Below are positions 28,095 through 35,635 of a stretch of 64,000 nucleotides of DNA, in pieces (positions within the stretch are counted from its first letter, which is position 1; every line of letters starts with the position of its first letter). The position numbers and the translations under genes were made by a program. This DNA comes from Lachnospiraceae bacterium (GTDB lineage: Bacteria; Bacillota; Clostridia; Lachnospirales; Lachnospiraceae), in the NCBI GenBank assembly GCA_910575475.1, contig CAJTGD010000002.1, positions 124,001 through 188,000 of the forward strand, given 5' to 3'. The notes beneath the pieces are model-generated. The model was not told the origin of the DNA. It made no database searches and worked only from the letters and a program-made list of their open reading frames with translations.

Positions 28095-28121
28095 TTATGA
28101 TTTTCGAAGTTGTGCCGATAT
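28095..28121 (+). promoter_or_regulatory. Probable sigma-28 (FliA/SigD) promoter of the late flagellar operon
   Basis: GCCGATAT at 28114-28121 equals the sigma-28 -10 consensus. A TTAT sits 15 bases upstream where TAAA is expected, a partial match. It lies 75 bases before flgM, the usual place for autoregulated anti-sigma expression. Confidence 0.6.
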
Positions 28122-28195
28122 TCAAGATATAAACTATAAAACAATTTATTCTAATACAGTAAAAAAGACTGCAATGTTTAGAAAAGGAGTCCAGT

Positions 28196-28495
28196 ATGAA
28201 AATAACGACTAACAATGTAATGAAAAGCTATCCGGATCTTCGGATTCATACAAAGGAAAATCCTGCTCCTTCTGCAGCTTCAAGTGACGGACATAGCTTT
28301 GACGCTTTGATCATACAGTCTAATCCACGACAGATTGAAGAGCACACCTTTGCAGAGTCGGTTTCCCGGCAGTTATCCTCCGAGATGTCTGATACCGCAT
28401 CTGCAGAGAAGGTCCAGGATCTAAAGAACAAGGTTGCGGAGCATACGTATCAGATTGATGCCTATGCCATTGCATCCAGGATTCTATTGGTATAA
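28196..28495 (+). CDS. flgM: Anti-sigma-28 factor FlgM
   Basis: 99 residues. The C-terminal EKVQDLKNKVAEHTYQIDAY followed by AIASRILLV matches the sigma-28-binding helix region of FlgM. The N-terminal half is Ser/Ala-rich and probably disordered, as usual. AAGGAG is six bases from the ATG. It opens the order flgM-flgN-flgK-flgL-yviE-fliW-csrA, as in Bacillus subtilis. It holds sigma-28 inactive until it is exported through the completed hook. Confidence 0.85.
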   Translation: MKITTNNVMKSYPDLRIHTKENPAPSAASSDGHSFDALIIQSNPRQIEEHTFAESVSRQLSSEMSDTASAEKVQDLKNKVAEHTYQIDAYAIASRILLV

Positions 28496-28595
28496 GAGGA
28501 AGGCAGATTCAGAGTTTTTTCATGTCTTTTGAAGAGATACCGCGGAACCAGAGATGAGGGGGAATCAGATTACTATTCCAGGAGGATTTGCGTGT

Positions 28596-29066
28596 ATGAG
28601 TGATTTTTCAGCTTTTGCTGATCTTATGAAGGATTTCATAGATTTTTTTGATACATTGATTCCGATCGAACAAGATAAGCTTGATGCCACTGTGAAGAAC
28701 CGGGTTGGTATTTTAGAAGATTTTATGCACAAGGAACAGGCCGCAGTCATGCGCCTTCGGGGGTTGGAACAGAAGCGTGAAGCAGAATTGAAGCGTCTCG
28801 GACTGGAGGGCTGCACCTTCCGGCAGATCTTGGATAAGATCCCGGATACGGATGCAGCCATGCTAAAGCCCCTGTTCGACAGGATTGACAGTCAGGTTCG
28901 CGTCATGCAGTCGTTAAGCGGAAGTATCAAGGATGCGATTGAAGTCAATCTCAGGGTCATCGAACTGAAGCTTGCCGGAGATCCTGCGGGAAATGCCACC
29001 TATTCCGCAACCGGACAAAAGGCTGAAAAGAACAGCACGAAGCATTTTTCAAACCGTTCTGTATAA
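28596..29066 (+). CDS. flgN: Flagellar chaperone FlgN
   Basis: 156 residues from the ATG at 28596, with AGGAGG ten bases upstream. It is almost entirely helical, with AAVMRLRGLEQKREAELKRL as the central coiled coil of the FlgN family. It lies between flgM and flgK, the usual place for the chaperone of the hook-associated proteins FlgK and FlgL. Confidence 0.8.
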   Translation: MSDFSAFADLMKDFIDFFDTLIPIEQDKLDATVKNRVGILEDFMHKEQAAVMRLRGLEQKREAELKRLGLEGCTFRQILDKIPDTDAAMLKPLFDRIDSQVRVMQSLSGSIKDAIEVNLRVIELKLAGDPAGNATYSATGQKAEKNSTKHFSNRSV

Positions 29067-29107
29067 GGAACAGTTTCATTTAATAAATCAGGAGGAGGAT
29101 TCACTTT

Positions 29108-30871
29108 ATGATACGTTCAACATTTGCCGGTTTTACCACCGCACAGCTTGCCATGGGTGCCAGCCAGCGTTCCATTGATGTGACCGGACAGAATATTGCG
29201 AATATCAATACTGAAGGTTACACAAGACAGCGTCTTGATGTTGCCAGTTTGAATTTAAAAAATGGCAGCTTCTATAATTCATCTAATAGAACAAGGGTTG
29301 GTTATGGTGTCGATATGCTCGGGATCTCACAGCTTCGAGACCCATTTCTTGATGCGCAGTATCGTTCTCAGATCGCCAAGCTTGGTACAACAGACGCACA
29401 TGCCGCAGGATTGGAAAAACTGCAGGTCGCTTTTGATGAAAGTACCACATCCGGCGTCCGTGATGCTTTTATCAATCTCAGCAGCGCTCTTCAGACGCTT
29501 TCCAAGGATAACGGATATACAAAAGAAAATGATACTGTAGTTCGTTCCAGGATGCAGATCCTTGTGAATCTGTTCCGTGAAAAGGCGGTTTCTCTTCAGG
29601 ATATCCGCGAGAATACCCGTGAGGATTTCCAGTCAACGGATATCAAGGATCTGAACGCAGCATTGAAGAATATTGCCGAGCTGAATACCAGTATCAAAAA
29701 CAGTCAGGTTCTTGGAAATAATGCGCTGGAGCTGATGGATGAAAGGAATAAGCTTCTGGATGAGCTGGGAAGCTATCTGCCAATCAATGTGAACTATAAG
29801 CAGAAAATGATCGGAGAAGGATATTCCGTACAGGTTCTGGATGTGTCCTTTACAGACAGCGAAGGGGTGAATCACCGTCTGATCTCTGACGGAAGATACG
29901 GCGAATTCCGTACGGATATTTCCGGTGATCCAGTCACTCTGACCTTGACTGACGCGGACGGGTATACATTGGATGTGACAGAAAAGCTTGCCGATGGAAC
30001 CTTAAAGGGCACGCTTGACTTCATGAACAAATCCGGAGATTTTGATAATTCGGATTTCAAGGGGATTGGGTATTATGAGAAGGTATTTGATTCGCTGATC
30101 AAGAAATTTGCGGAGGAATTTAATGAGGCGAATAAGTCTGTTGTGCAGGATAGTACAACTATAAATCCTGGTACTGCTACTGAAGAAAAATTGCTGCATT
30201 ATGAAGATTCTTCACAGAATCCGCCAGTTCCCGTTTATAAAGCTGAAGACGGCAAATATTATACAGATACGGCGAAAACGACTGAATATAGCGGTGATGT
30301 AAAAAATCTGACTCCGGTTTATAAAAAAGACCCGAATGATCCTAACAAGTATTTAATGGAAGAACGTCCGTTATTTGAGAAGATTGATCCTACCAAGGAG
30401 TTCTCCGCTCTTAACATCAAAATTGCGACAGGCTGGCTGAACGGCACCTACGGAATTACTAATTCTAATAACACTGTTAACGATGTTGTCGGTTCTTCGG
30501 CAAATGAAAATATTAAGAACATGATTAAGATGCTTTCCAAGGAATATTCCTTTACTTCGGAAGCTACAGACGGTCCGGCCAAGGGCATGGATGTAAAGTT
30601 TTACAGCGGTACTTTCTACAACTGTTTTGCAAACATTGAAGGTACTCTTGGTATTGATATTTCTTCAGCGACCACCATGCTGGATAATCAGATCACGGTT
30701 CTGAACGAAACGGCGAATTCAAGAGACGGTGTTTCCGGAGTACAGCTGGATGAGGAGGGAATGAATCTGCTGCATTACAATCAGTCCTACAATGCTGCAG
30801 CAAGGCTCATGACGACTCTGGATGAGATGCTTGATAAATTAATCAATGGCACCGGCGTAGTCGGAAGATAA
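29108..30871 (+). CDS. flgK: Hook-associated protein 1, FlgK
   Basis: 587 residues. MIRSTFAGFTTAQLAMGASQ begins the N-terminal D0/D1 helix, and GQNIANINTEGYTRQR is the rod/hook family signature. The C-terminal SRDGVSGVQLDEEGMNLLHY and YNAAARLMTTLDEMLDKLI pack against it. The middle (~340-480) is variable and rich in Asp/Asn/Lys. It is exported and forms the hook-filament junction with FlgL, encoded next. Confidence 0.96.
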   Translation: MIRSTFAGFTTAQLAMGASQRSIDVTGQNIANINTEGYTRQRLDVASLNLKNGSFYNSSNRTRVGYGVDMLGISQLRDPFLDAQYRSQIAKLGTTDAHAAGLEKLQVAFDESTTSGVRDAFINLSSALQTLSKDNGYTKENDTVVRSRMQILVNLFREKAVSLQDIRENTREDFQSTDIKDLNAALKNIAELNTSIKNSQVLGNNALELMDERNKLLDELGSYLPINVNYKQKMIGEGYSVQVLDVSFTDSEGVNHRLISDGRYGEFRTDISGDPVTLTLTDADGYTLDVTEKLADGTLKGTLDFMNKSGDFDNSDFKGIGYYEKVFDSLIKKFAEEFNEANKSVVQDSTTINPGTATEEKLLHYEDSSQNPPVPVYKAEDGKYYTDTAKTTEYSGDVKNLTPVYKKDPNDPNKYLMEERPLFEKIDPTKEFSALNIKIATGWLNGTYGITNSNNTVNDVVGSSANENIKNMIKMLSKEYSFTSEATDGPAKGMDVKFYSGTFYNCFANIEGTLGIDISSATTMLDNQITVLNETANSRDGVSGVQLDEEGMNLLHYNQSYNAAARLMTTLDEMLDKLINGTGVVGR

Positions 30872-30884
30872 GAGGAGGTTTCAT

Positions 30885-31916
30885 ATGAGGATCACAACAA
30901 ATGCCATTTTAAGAAATTATAATAAAAACCTTTCCACTTCTATGAAGAATCTGGATACCATGAGAAACAGGGTCATGACACAGAGGAAATATATGTCTAC
31001 TGCCGAGGATCCTTCCAGTGCGCTGCGCGCCACTTCATTGGAGCGGAAATATGCGAAGAATAATGATTATCTGGATACTGTAGATGATATCCAGTCTCAT
31101 CAGAACGCACAGGAAGATGCCGCGATGCAGATCAGCAATATTGCCCTTGTCCTGGCGAAGCAATACGGTATTGAAGGCCTGAACGGTACGAATATTACTG
31201 AAGAAACCAGAAGAACCTATGCCGATGCCTGGAAGGGTGCGCAGCAGAGCATGCTGCTTTCCCTCAATGCTACTTATGGAGATGAATATGTATTCGGCGG
31301 CAGCGATGCGAAAAATTGTCCTTTCTCTCTTGAGACAGTAAATGGAAAACAGGTATTAAAATATCGTGGTGTCGATGTTACAGAGGGTGATCCAAAAGCT
31401 TTGGAGCAGTTATCCAAAGATTCACATTTTATTGATCTTGGTTTTGGACTTGAGGTGAATGATGGTACTCCGCCTGATGAACAATATAATATAGACCCTG
31501 CTACCGCTTTCAATACCTCCCTTCCTGGTATCAATCTGGTTGGATACGGAAAAGATGCGGACAGTGATTCCAAAAACATGGTGGTTCTTGCGGGGCAGAT
31601 CGCGGAAGAATTAGCTAAGCCTGCAGGTGACTTTGATTATGAAAGATATAGAACATTGCTGAATAAATTTGAGGACGGCCGCAACGACCTTCTCTCTGAG
31701 GTTACCATCCTTGGTACGCAGACAGAATTCCTGACCACTACGAAAGAGCGTCTGGAGAACAATAAGATCCAGATTGCAGAGGATTATGATAATGTGGTCA
31801 ACGTTGACATGGCGGAAGCGATCATGGACTTCTCATGGGCTCAGTATGTTTATAATGCTTCATTAAAGGTCGGAAACAATATATTGACACCTTCATTTAT
31901 TGATTTTATGAATTAA
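30885..31916 (+). CDS. flgL: Hook-associated protein 3, FlgL
   Basis: 343 residues. MRITTNAILRNYNKNLSTSM is the flagellin-like N-terminal D0 helix, and KYMSTAEDPSSALRATSLE the conserved D1 segment. The C-terminal AEAIMDFSWAQYVYNASLKV restores the coiled pair. It lies 13 bases after flgK. It is the second junction protein and the base for flagellin. Confidence 0.95.
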   Translation: MRITTNAILRNYNKNLSTSMKNLDTMRNRVMTQRKYMSTAEDPSSALRATSLERKYAKNNDYLDTVDDIQSHQNAQEDAAMQISNIALVLAKQYGIEGLNGTNITEETRRTYADAWKGAQQSMLLSLNATYGDEYVFGGSDAKNCPFSLETVNGKQVLKYRGVDVTEGDPKALEQLSKDSHFIDLGFGLEVNDGTPPDEQYNIDPATAFNTSLPGINLVGYGKDADSDSKNMVVLAGQIAEELAKPAGDFDYERYRTLLNKFEDGRNDLLSEVTILGTQTEFLTTTKERLENNKIQIAEDYDNVVNVDMAEAIMDFSWAQYVYNASLKVGNNILTPSFIDFMN

Positions 31917-31948
31917 TAGAAAAATAAGAGAGAAGGGAGGAATACTTT

Positions 31949-32554
31949 ATGGATCAACTCATTCAGATTACGACTGTTCCCATTCAATATGAGTTGAAGA
32001 TCAACAACGCTCGACTGGAATATTCACGTTCCAGCGCCGAATTGGAGATTCATAAAAACGATGGCGGACTGTCTATCAAGAGCCGTCCCGTAAAATTGAA
32101 GCTGGATTCATTTCAGGCAAGAAATTCTGTAGTGCCGACGACTGTTACGAGCGTGAAACAGGCGGCGCAGAAAGGACAGCAGGCAGCTTACAATGCCACT
32201 GCTCAGTTAGCGCAGGAAGGACAGCTTTTATTAAAGGCAGATATCGGGCAGGATGTGATCGGACAGATCATGCAGCAGAGAACGGCTCAGCCTACGGGAG
32301 AATTTGAGATGGGATTTACCCCGTCTGCCCCAGTAGATATCAGCTATGAAGCACCAGATCTGACAATCAATTATGAGATGGATAAGCTGAATTTTGATCT
32401 GAAGGTGGCGAACGGCAATTTCGAATTTATCCCAGGTAATATTGAGATGTCGATCACACAGCGTCCGCAGGTGCTGATTGAATATGTTGGCGGTCCAATC
32501 TATGTGCCGCCGAGTGCAAATCCGGATTACGAACCAGTAGATGTAAGGGCTTGA
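31949..32554 (+). CDS. YviE-like protein (DUF6470-type)
   Basis: 201 residues with a good RBS. It consists of repeated strand segments (IQYELKINNARLEYSRSSAE and VDISYEAPDLTINYEMDKLN), with a helical Gln/Ala-rich middle. The position between flgL and fliW equals that of yviE in Bacillus subtilis, and the Lachnospiraceae homologues are known only as a conserved flagellar-operon protein. Its function is unknown. No signal peptide is seen. Confidence 0.7.
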   Translation: MDQLIQITTVPIQYELKINNARLEYSRSSAELEIHKNDGGLSIKSRPVKLKLDSFQARNSVVPTTVTSVKQAAQKGQQAAYNATAQLAQEGQLLLKADIGQDVIGQIMQQRTAQPTGEFEMGFTPSAPVDISYEAPDLTINYEMDKLNFDLKVANGNFEFIPGNIEMSITQRPQVLIEYVGGPIYVPPSANPDYEPVDVRA

Positions 32555-32642
32555 TAAAGCCCTTATATTTTTAATATCATTATATGCGGAAATGCGGGCT
32601 TTCTGTATTACTATACATCGTTTACCAGGAGGTATGATATAA

Positions 32643-33086
32643 TTGGAAATTAATGCAAAATATTTTGGACAAGTTTCATATGACAAAAACGAAGCCATTC
32701 ATATTATAAATGGACTGATCGGATTTGAAGCCTATACGGAATATCTTCCGATTCCTTTTCACGAAGACAGTGACTCTCTGATCTCACTGCAGAGCCTGGA
32801 GGATGAAACGCTTTCTTTTATACTGATGAATCCTTTTGGAATCCTTGCCGATTATTCTCCATCTCTGTCCGATGAGGAGCTGAAAGAACTGGATGCAGAA
32901 GCTTCTGAGGATCTTTCTTATTATGTAGTCTGTGTCATGCGTGATTCCGTGGCAGAATCTACAGTAAACCTGAAGGCGCCTCTTGTTGTCAATGCGCGGA
33001 CCCGCCAGGCCAGACAGATCATTCTGGATCAGTCGGAATATACATTCCGGCATGTGCTTGGAGACATGATGAAGGAGGAATCATAG
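32643..33086 (+). CDS. fliW: Flagellar assembly factor FliW
   Basis: 147 residues, starting at a TTG (32643) with AGGAGG ten bases upstream; the rare start may lower expression. IINGLIGFEAYTEYLPIPF and LILMNPFGI-like SFILMNPFGILADYSP are family blocks, and LVVNARTRQARQIILD the late conserved part. FliW binds flagellin and, when free, inhibits CsrA, whose gene follows after one base. Confidence 0.93.
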   Translation: MEINAKYFGQVSYDKNEAIHIINGLIGFEAYTEYLPIPFHEDSDSLISLQSLEDETLSFILMNPFGILADYSPSLSDEELKELDAEASEDLSYYVVCVMRDSVAESTVNLKAPLVVNARTRQARQIILDQSEYTFRHVLGDMMKEES

Positions 33087-33087
33087 C

Positions 33088-33309
33088 ATGCTCATATTAC
33101 AACGCCGTAAAGGGCAGTCCCTTACAATTAATAACAACATTACATTGACGATCGTTGATACGGGAACAGATTGGGTAAAGCTTGCAATTGATGCTCCTAA
33201 GGAAATACCGATCCTTCGTACAGAACTGGTGGAAGCGGCAGCTGAGAACCAGGCGGCTTCCCAAACTGTCTCTAAAGAAGTGCTGGAGAAAATTTTGTAT
33301 CAAAAATAG
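33088..33309 (+). CDS. csrA: Carbon storage / translational regulator CsrA
   Basis: 73 residues. MLILQRRKGQSLTINNNITL is the N-terminal strand set that forms the RNA-binding face, and VKLAIDAPKEIPILRTELVE includes the conserved A/P-rich segment. It acts with FliW to control flagellin translation. The flagellin gene itself is not in this window. Confidence 0.95.
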   Translation: MLILQRRKGQSLTINNNITLTIVDTGTDWVKLAIDAPKEIPILRTELVEAAAENQAASQTVSKEVLEKILYQK

Positions 33310-33334
33310 GGCTGCTTACGGCAACCCCCTTTTT
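33309..33334 (+). terminator. Intrinsic terminator after csrA
   Basis: GGGCTGC and GCAACCC pair with one mismatch around TTACG, followed by CCTTTTT. The stem overlaps the csrA stop codon. Confidence 0.7.
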
Positions 33335-33344
33335 ACATACGTTG

Positions 33345-34274
33345 TTATCCAAACAGCGGTGTGGAATAATAGCGGTCTGCCGTGTCCGGCAGCAGCACAA
33401 CGATCGTCTTCCCCTTATTCTCCGGGCGTTTTGCCAGCAGGAGTGCTGCATGCAGCGCTGCGCCTGAGGAAATCCCTACCAGCACCCCTTCATTTTTCGC
33501 AAGCAGCTTTGCCGCTTCGTATGCGTCGTCGATCTCGATTGTAATGATCTCATCATAAATCTCTGTGTTGAGTACCTCCGGAATGAAGCCGGCTCCGATT
33601 CCCTGTATCTTATGTGGGCCGCCTTTTCCTTCGGAGAGCACCGGGGAGTCTGCTGGTTCGACCGAAATGACTTTGATATTCTCATTCTGTGATTTGAGGT
33701 ATTCGCCGGTTCCTGTCAGGGTTCCGCCGGTCCCTACTCCTGCCACAAAGTAATCTACCTTTCCGTCTGTGTCTCTCCAGATCTCTGGACCGGTGGTGGT
33801 TCTGTGCGCAGCAGAGTTCGCCGGATTCACAAACTGACCCGGGATAAAGCTGTCCGGGATTTCCTTTGCCAGCTCTTCCGCTCTGTCGATGGCGCCCTGC
33901 ATTCCCAGCGCCCCGTCTGTCAATACCAGTTCCGCGCCGTAAGCCTTTAGGATATTCCTTCTCTCTATGCTCATGGTCTCCGGCATGGTCAGGATGATAC
34001 GGTAGCCTTTTACTGCTGCAATGGACGCAAGACCGATCCCGGTATTGCCTGATGTAGGCTCAATGATCACGGAACCTGGCTTTAGGATACCTTTTTCCTC
34101 CGCTTCATCGATCATGGCTTTGGCTGCCCGGTCCTTTACGCTTCCTGCCGGATTGAAGTATTCCAGCTTCACCAGGACCGCCGCTTCCAGCCCCAGCTTT
34201 TTCTCTATATTGACAACCTCTACAAGAGGGGTGTTTCCTATTAATTCCAAGGTTCCTTTATAAATATTGGACAT
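33345..34274 (-). CDS. cysK: Cysteine synthase (O-acetylserine sulfhydrylase)
   Basis: 309 residues. NPAGSVKDRAAKAMIDEA carries the PLP lysine (K47), IEPTSGNTGIGLA the substrate loop, and VGTGGTLTGTGEYLK the phosphate-binding glycines. PHKIQGIGAGFIPEVL is a CysK signature. It makes cysteine from O-acetylserine and sulfide. It is convergent with csrA and downstream of the solute-binding lipoprotein gene. Confidence 0.95.
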   Translation of the reverse strand: MSNIYKGTLELIGNTPLVEVVNIEKKLGLEAAVLVKLEYFNPAGSVKDRAAKAMIDEAEEKGILKPGSVIIEPTSGNTGIGLASIAAVKGYRIILTMPETMSIERRNILKAYGAELVLTDGALGMQGAIDRAEELAKEIPDSFIPGQFVNPANSAAHRTTTGPEIWRDTDGKVDYFVAGVGTGGTLTGTGEYLKSQNENIKVISVEPADSPVLSEGKGGPHKIQGIGAGFIPEVLNTEIYDEIITIEIDDAYEAAKLLAKNEGVLVGISSGAALHAALLLAKRPENKGKTIVVLLPDTADRYYSTPLFG

Positions 34275-34309
34275 GATATGTTCCTTTCTGCATATGCTAT
34301 TCTCATCGT

Positions 34310-35626
34310 TTATTTCAGAGATTCCTCCTGCAGCCTGTCAAATTCCGCCATACATTCATCCACCGTTGCTCCATTCAGAAGGTTCCGGACGATCAGGCAG
34401 GTGTTTCCCCACTGCTCCACCTTCATCCCTGCGTTGGAGCCAAGGACATACTTATTCTCCTGAATCTTCTCATTCAGCGGCTTTAAGGCATCAACACAGT
34501 CTACCTCTACGTTTTTCGACGGCGAGATTACCTTGTTATGCTCCGAATAAATCTGAAGCGCTTCATCGGAAAGGATGATATCCAGCACCTTCTCTGCGTC
34601 TTCCACATTCTGCGCATTGGTGCCGATTCCATATCCTGTCATGGACACGACCGGCATTGAACCGAGGCTGCTTGGAAATCCGATCACCTGAAGTTCGAAA
34701 TCCGTCGCCCCATACGCGGTCTCCGTGTTCGCCGCCCCCCAATATGCCATCACGATGGGAGTCTTCTGTGCCAGGAAATCCGGGCCTTCCCCTTCGATCG
34801 CCTCAGAGACACGGGCTTTCTCTGCATCGACATATCCAAGGTCGATCAGCTTCTGCAGATATTCGAAAGCAGGACGCATATAATCGCTGTACTTGCTCTC
34901 CCCTTTGTTCAGTGCTGCTATCTCCGCCTCCGTATTTCCCCCGTTGTACAGATCCGCATAAGCCTGAGCAAATACGAAGTTCTCCAGCCACCAGCGGTTG
35001 GCGCCGATGGGCGTCTCAATCCCATTTTCCTTGAAAACCCTGCAGCATTCCAGAAGGTCCTCCGGAGTTTCCGGCAGCTCCAGCTTATATTGATCAAACA
35101 TTGTCTTATTGACAAACAGGCCATGCGCCACAACCTCCTGCGGAATCGCAACCAGCTTGCCATCTACCATATTTGCCGTCTTTACGACCTCTCTTAAATT
35201 CTTGGAGCAGTCCAGTCTGGACAGGTCCAAAAGGCTTCCCTCCGATCCCAGCATCTGGATCGTATCCGGATTCAGCAGATACAGGTCATCCATATTATTG
35301 CGTACACGGTCAACTCCGACTTCATCATAGGTCCTGTCCTGGTAGTCTTCCGCCGTGTAGGTCCTGTACTCTACGGTCAGCCCCAGCTCCTCCTCCGCCA
35401 TGGCGATCGTCAGGTCAAACGCACTCCTTGCCACATTCTTCGCATTCGGATTTGATTTTTCCATAGGTCCAAACAGGTTGACTACCTTTTTTTCCTCATT
35501 CTCATTTGTGACCAGATTATTGACAGAATCCTTTTTCGCCCCGCATGCTGCCATTGTCATAACTGCAGTTCCTGTCAAAACCAGTATAGCTGTTTTTCTT
35601 AAAATACGAATTGCATTCATTCCCAA
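34310..35626 (-). CDS. ABC-type extracellular solute-binding lipoprotein
   Basis: 438 residues. The N-terminal signal ends in TMAAC, with C28 as the predicted lipidation site. The body has the layout of carbohydrate-type family 1 binding proteins (VYFG-like strand replaced by KKVVNLFGPMEKSN, and a late YGIGTNAQNVEDAEKVLDII block). No permease or ATPase is adjacent. It lies nine bases after a hybrid histidine kinase, so it may serve as an extracellular sensor component. The ligand is unknown. Confidence 0.8.
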   Translation of the reverse strand: MGMNAIRILRKTAILVLTGTAVMTMAACGAKKDSVNNLVTNENEEKKVVNLFGPMEKSNPNAKNVARSAFDLTIAMAEEELGLTVEYRTYTAEDYQDRTYDEVGVDRVRNNMDDLYLLNPDTIQMLGSEGSLLDLSRLDCSKNLREVVKTANMVDGKLVAIPQEVVAHGLFVNKTMFDQYKLELPETPEDLLECCRVFKENGIETPIGANRWWLENFVFAQAYADLYNGGNTEAEIAALNKGESKYSDYMRPAFEYLQKLIDLGYVDAEKARVSEAIEGEGPDFLAQKTPIVMAYWGAANTETAYGATDFELQVIGFPSSLGSMPVVSMTGYGIGTNAQNVEDAEKVLDIILSDEALQIYSEHNKVISPSKNVEVDCVDALKPLNEKIQENKYVLGSNAGMKVEQWGNTCLIVRNLLNGATVDECMAEFDRLQEESLK

Positions 35627-35635
35627 TTCCTTTCT

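Noticed and set aside
28020-28195. c-di-GMP or other riboswitch before flgM
   Set aside because: No conserved riboswitch core or tetraloop receptor pattern could be found by eye.
27982-28215. 77-residue minus-strand frame upstream of flgM
   Set aside because: No RBS and it covers the sigma-28 promoter and flgM start.
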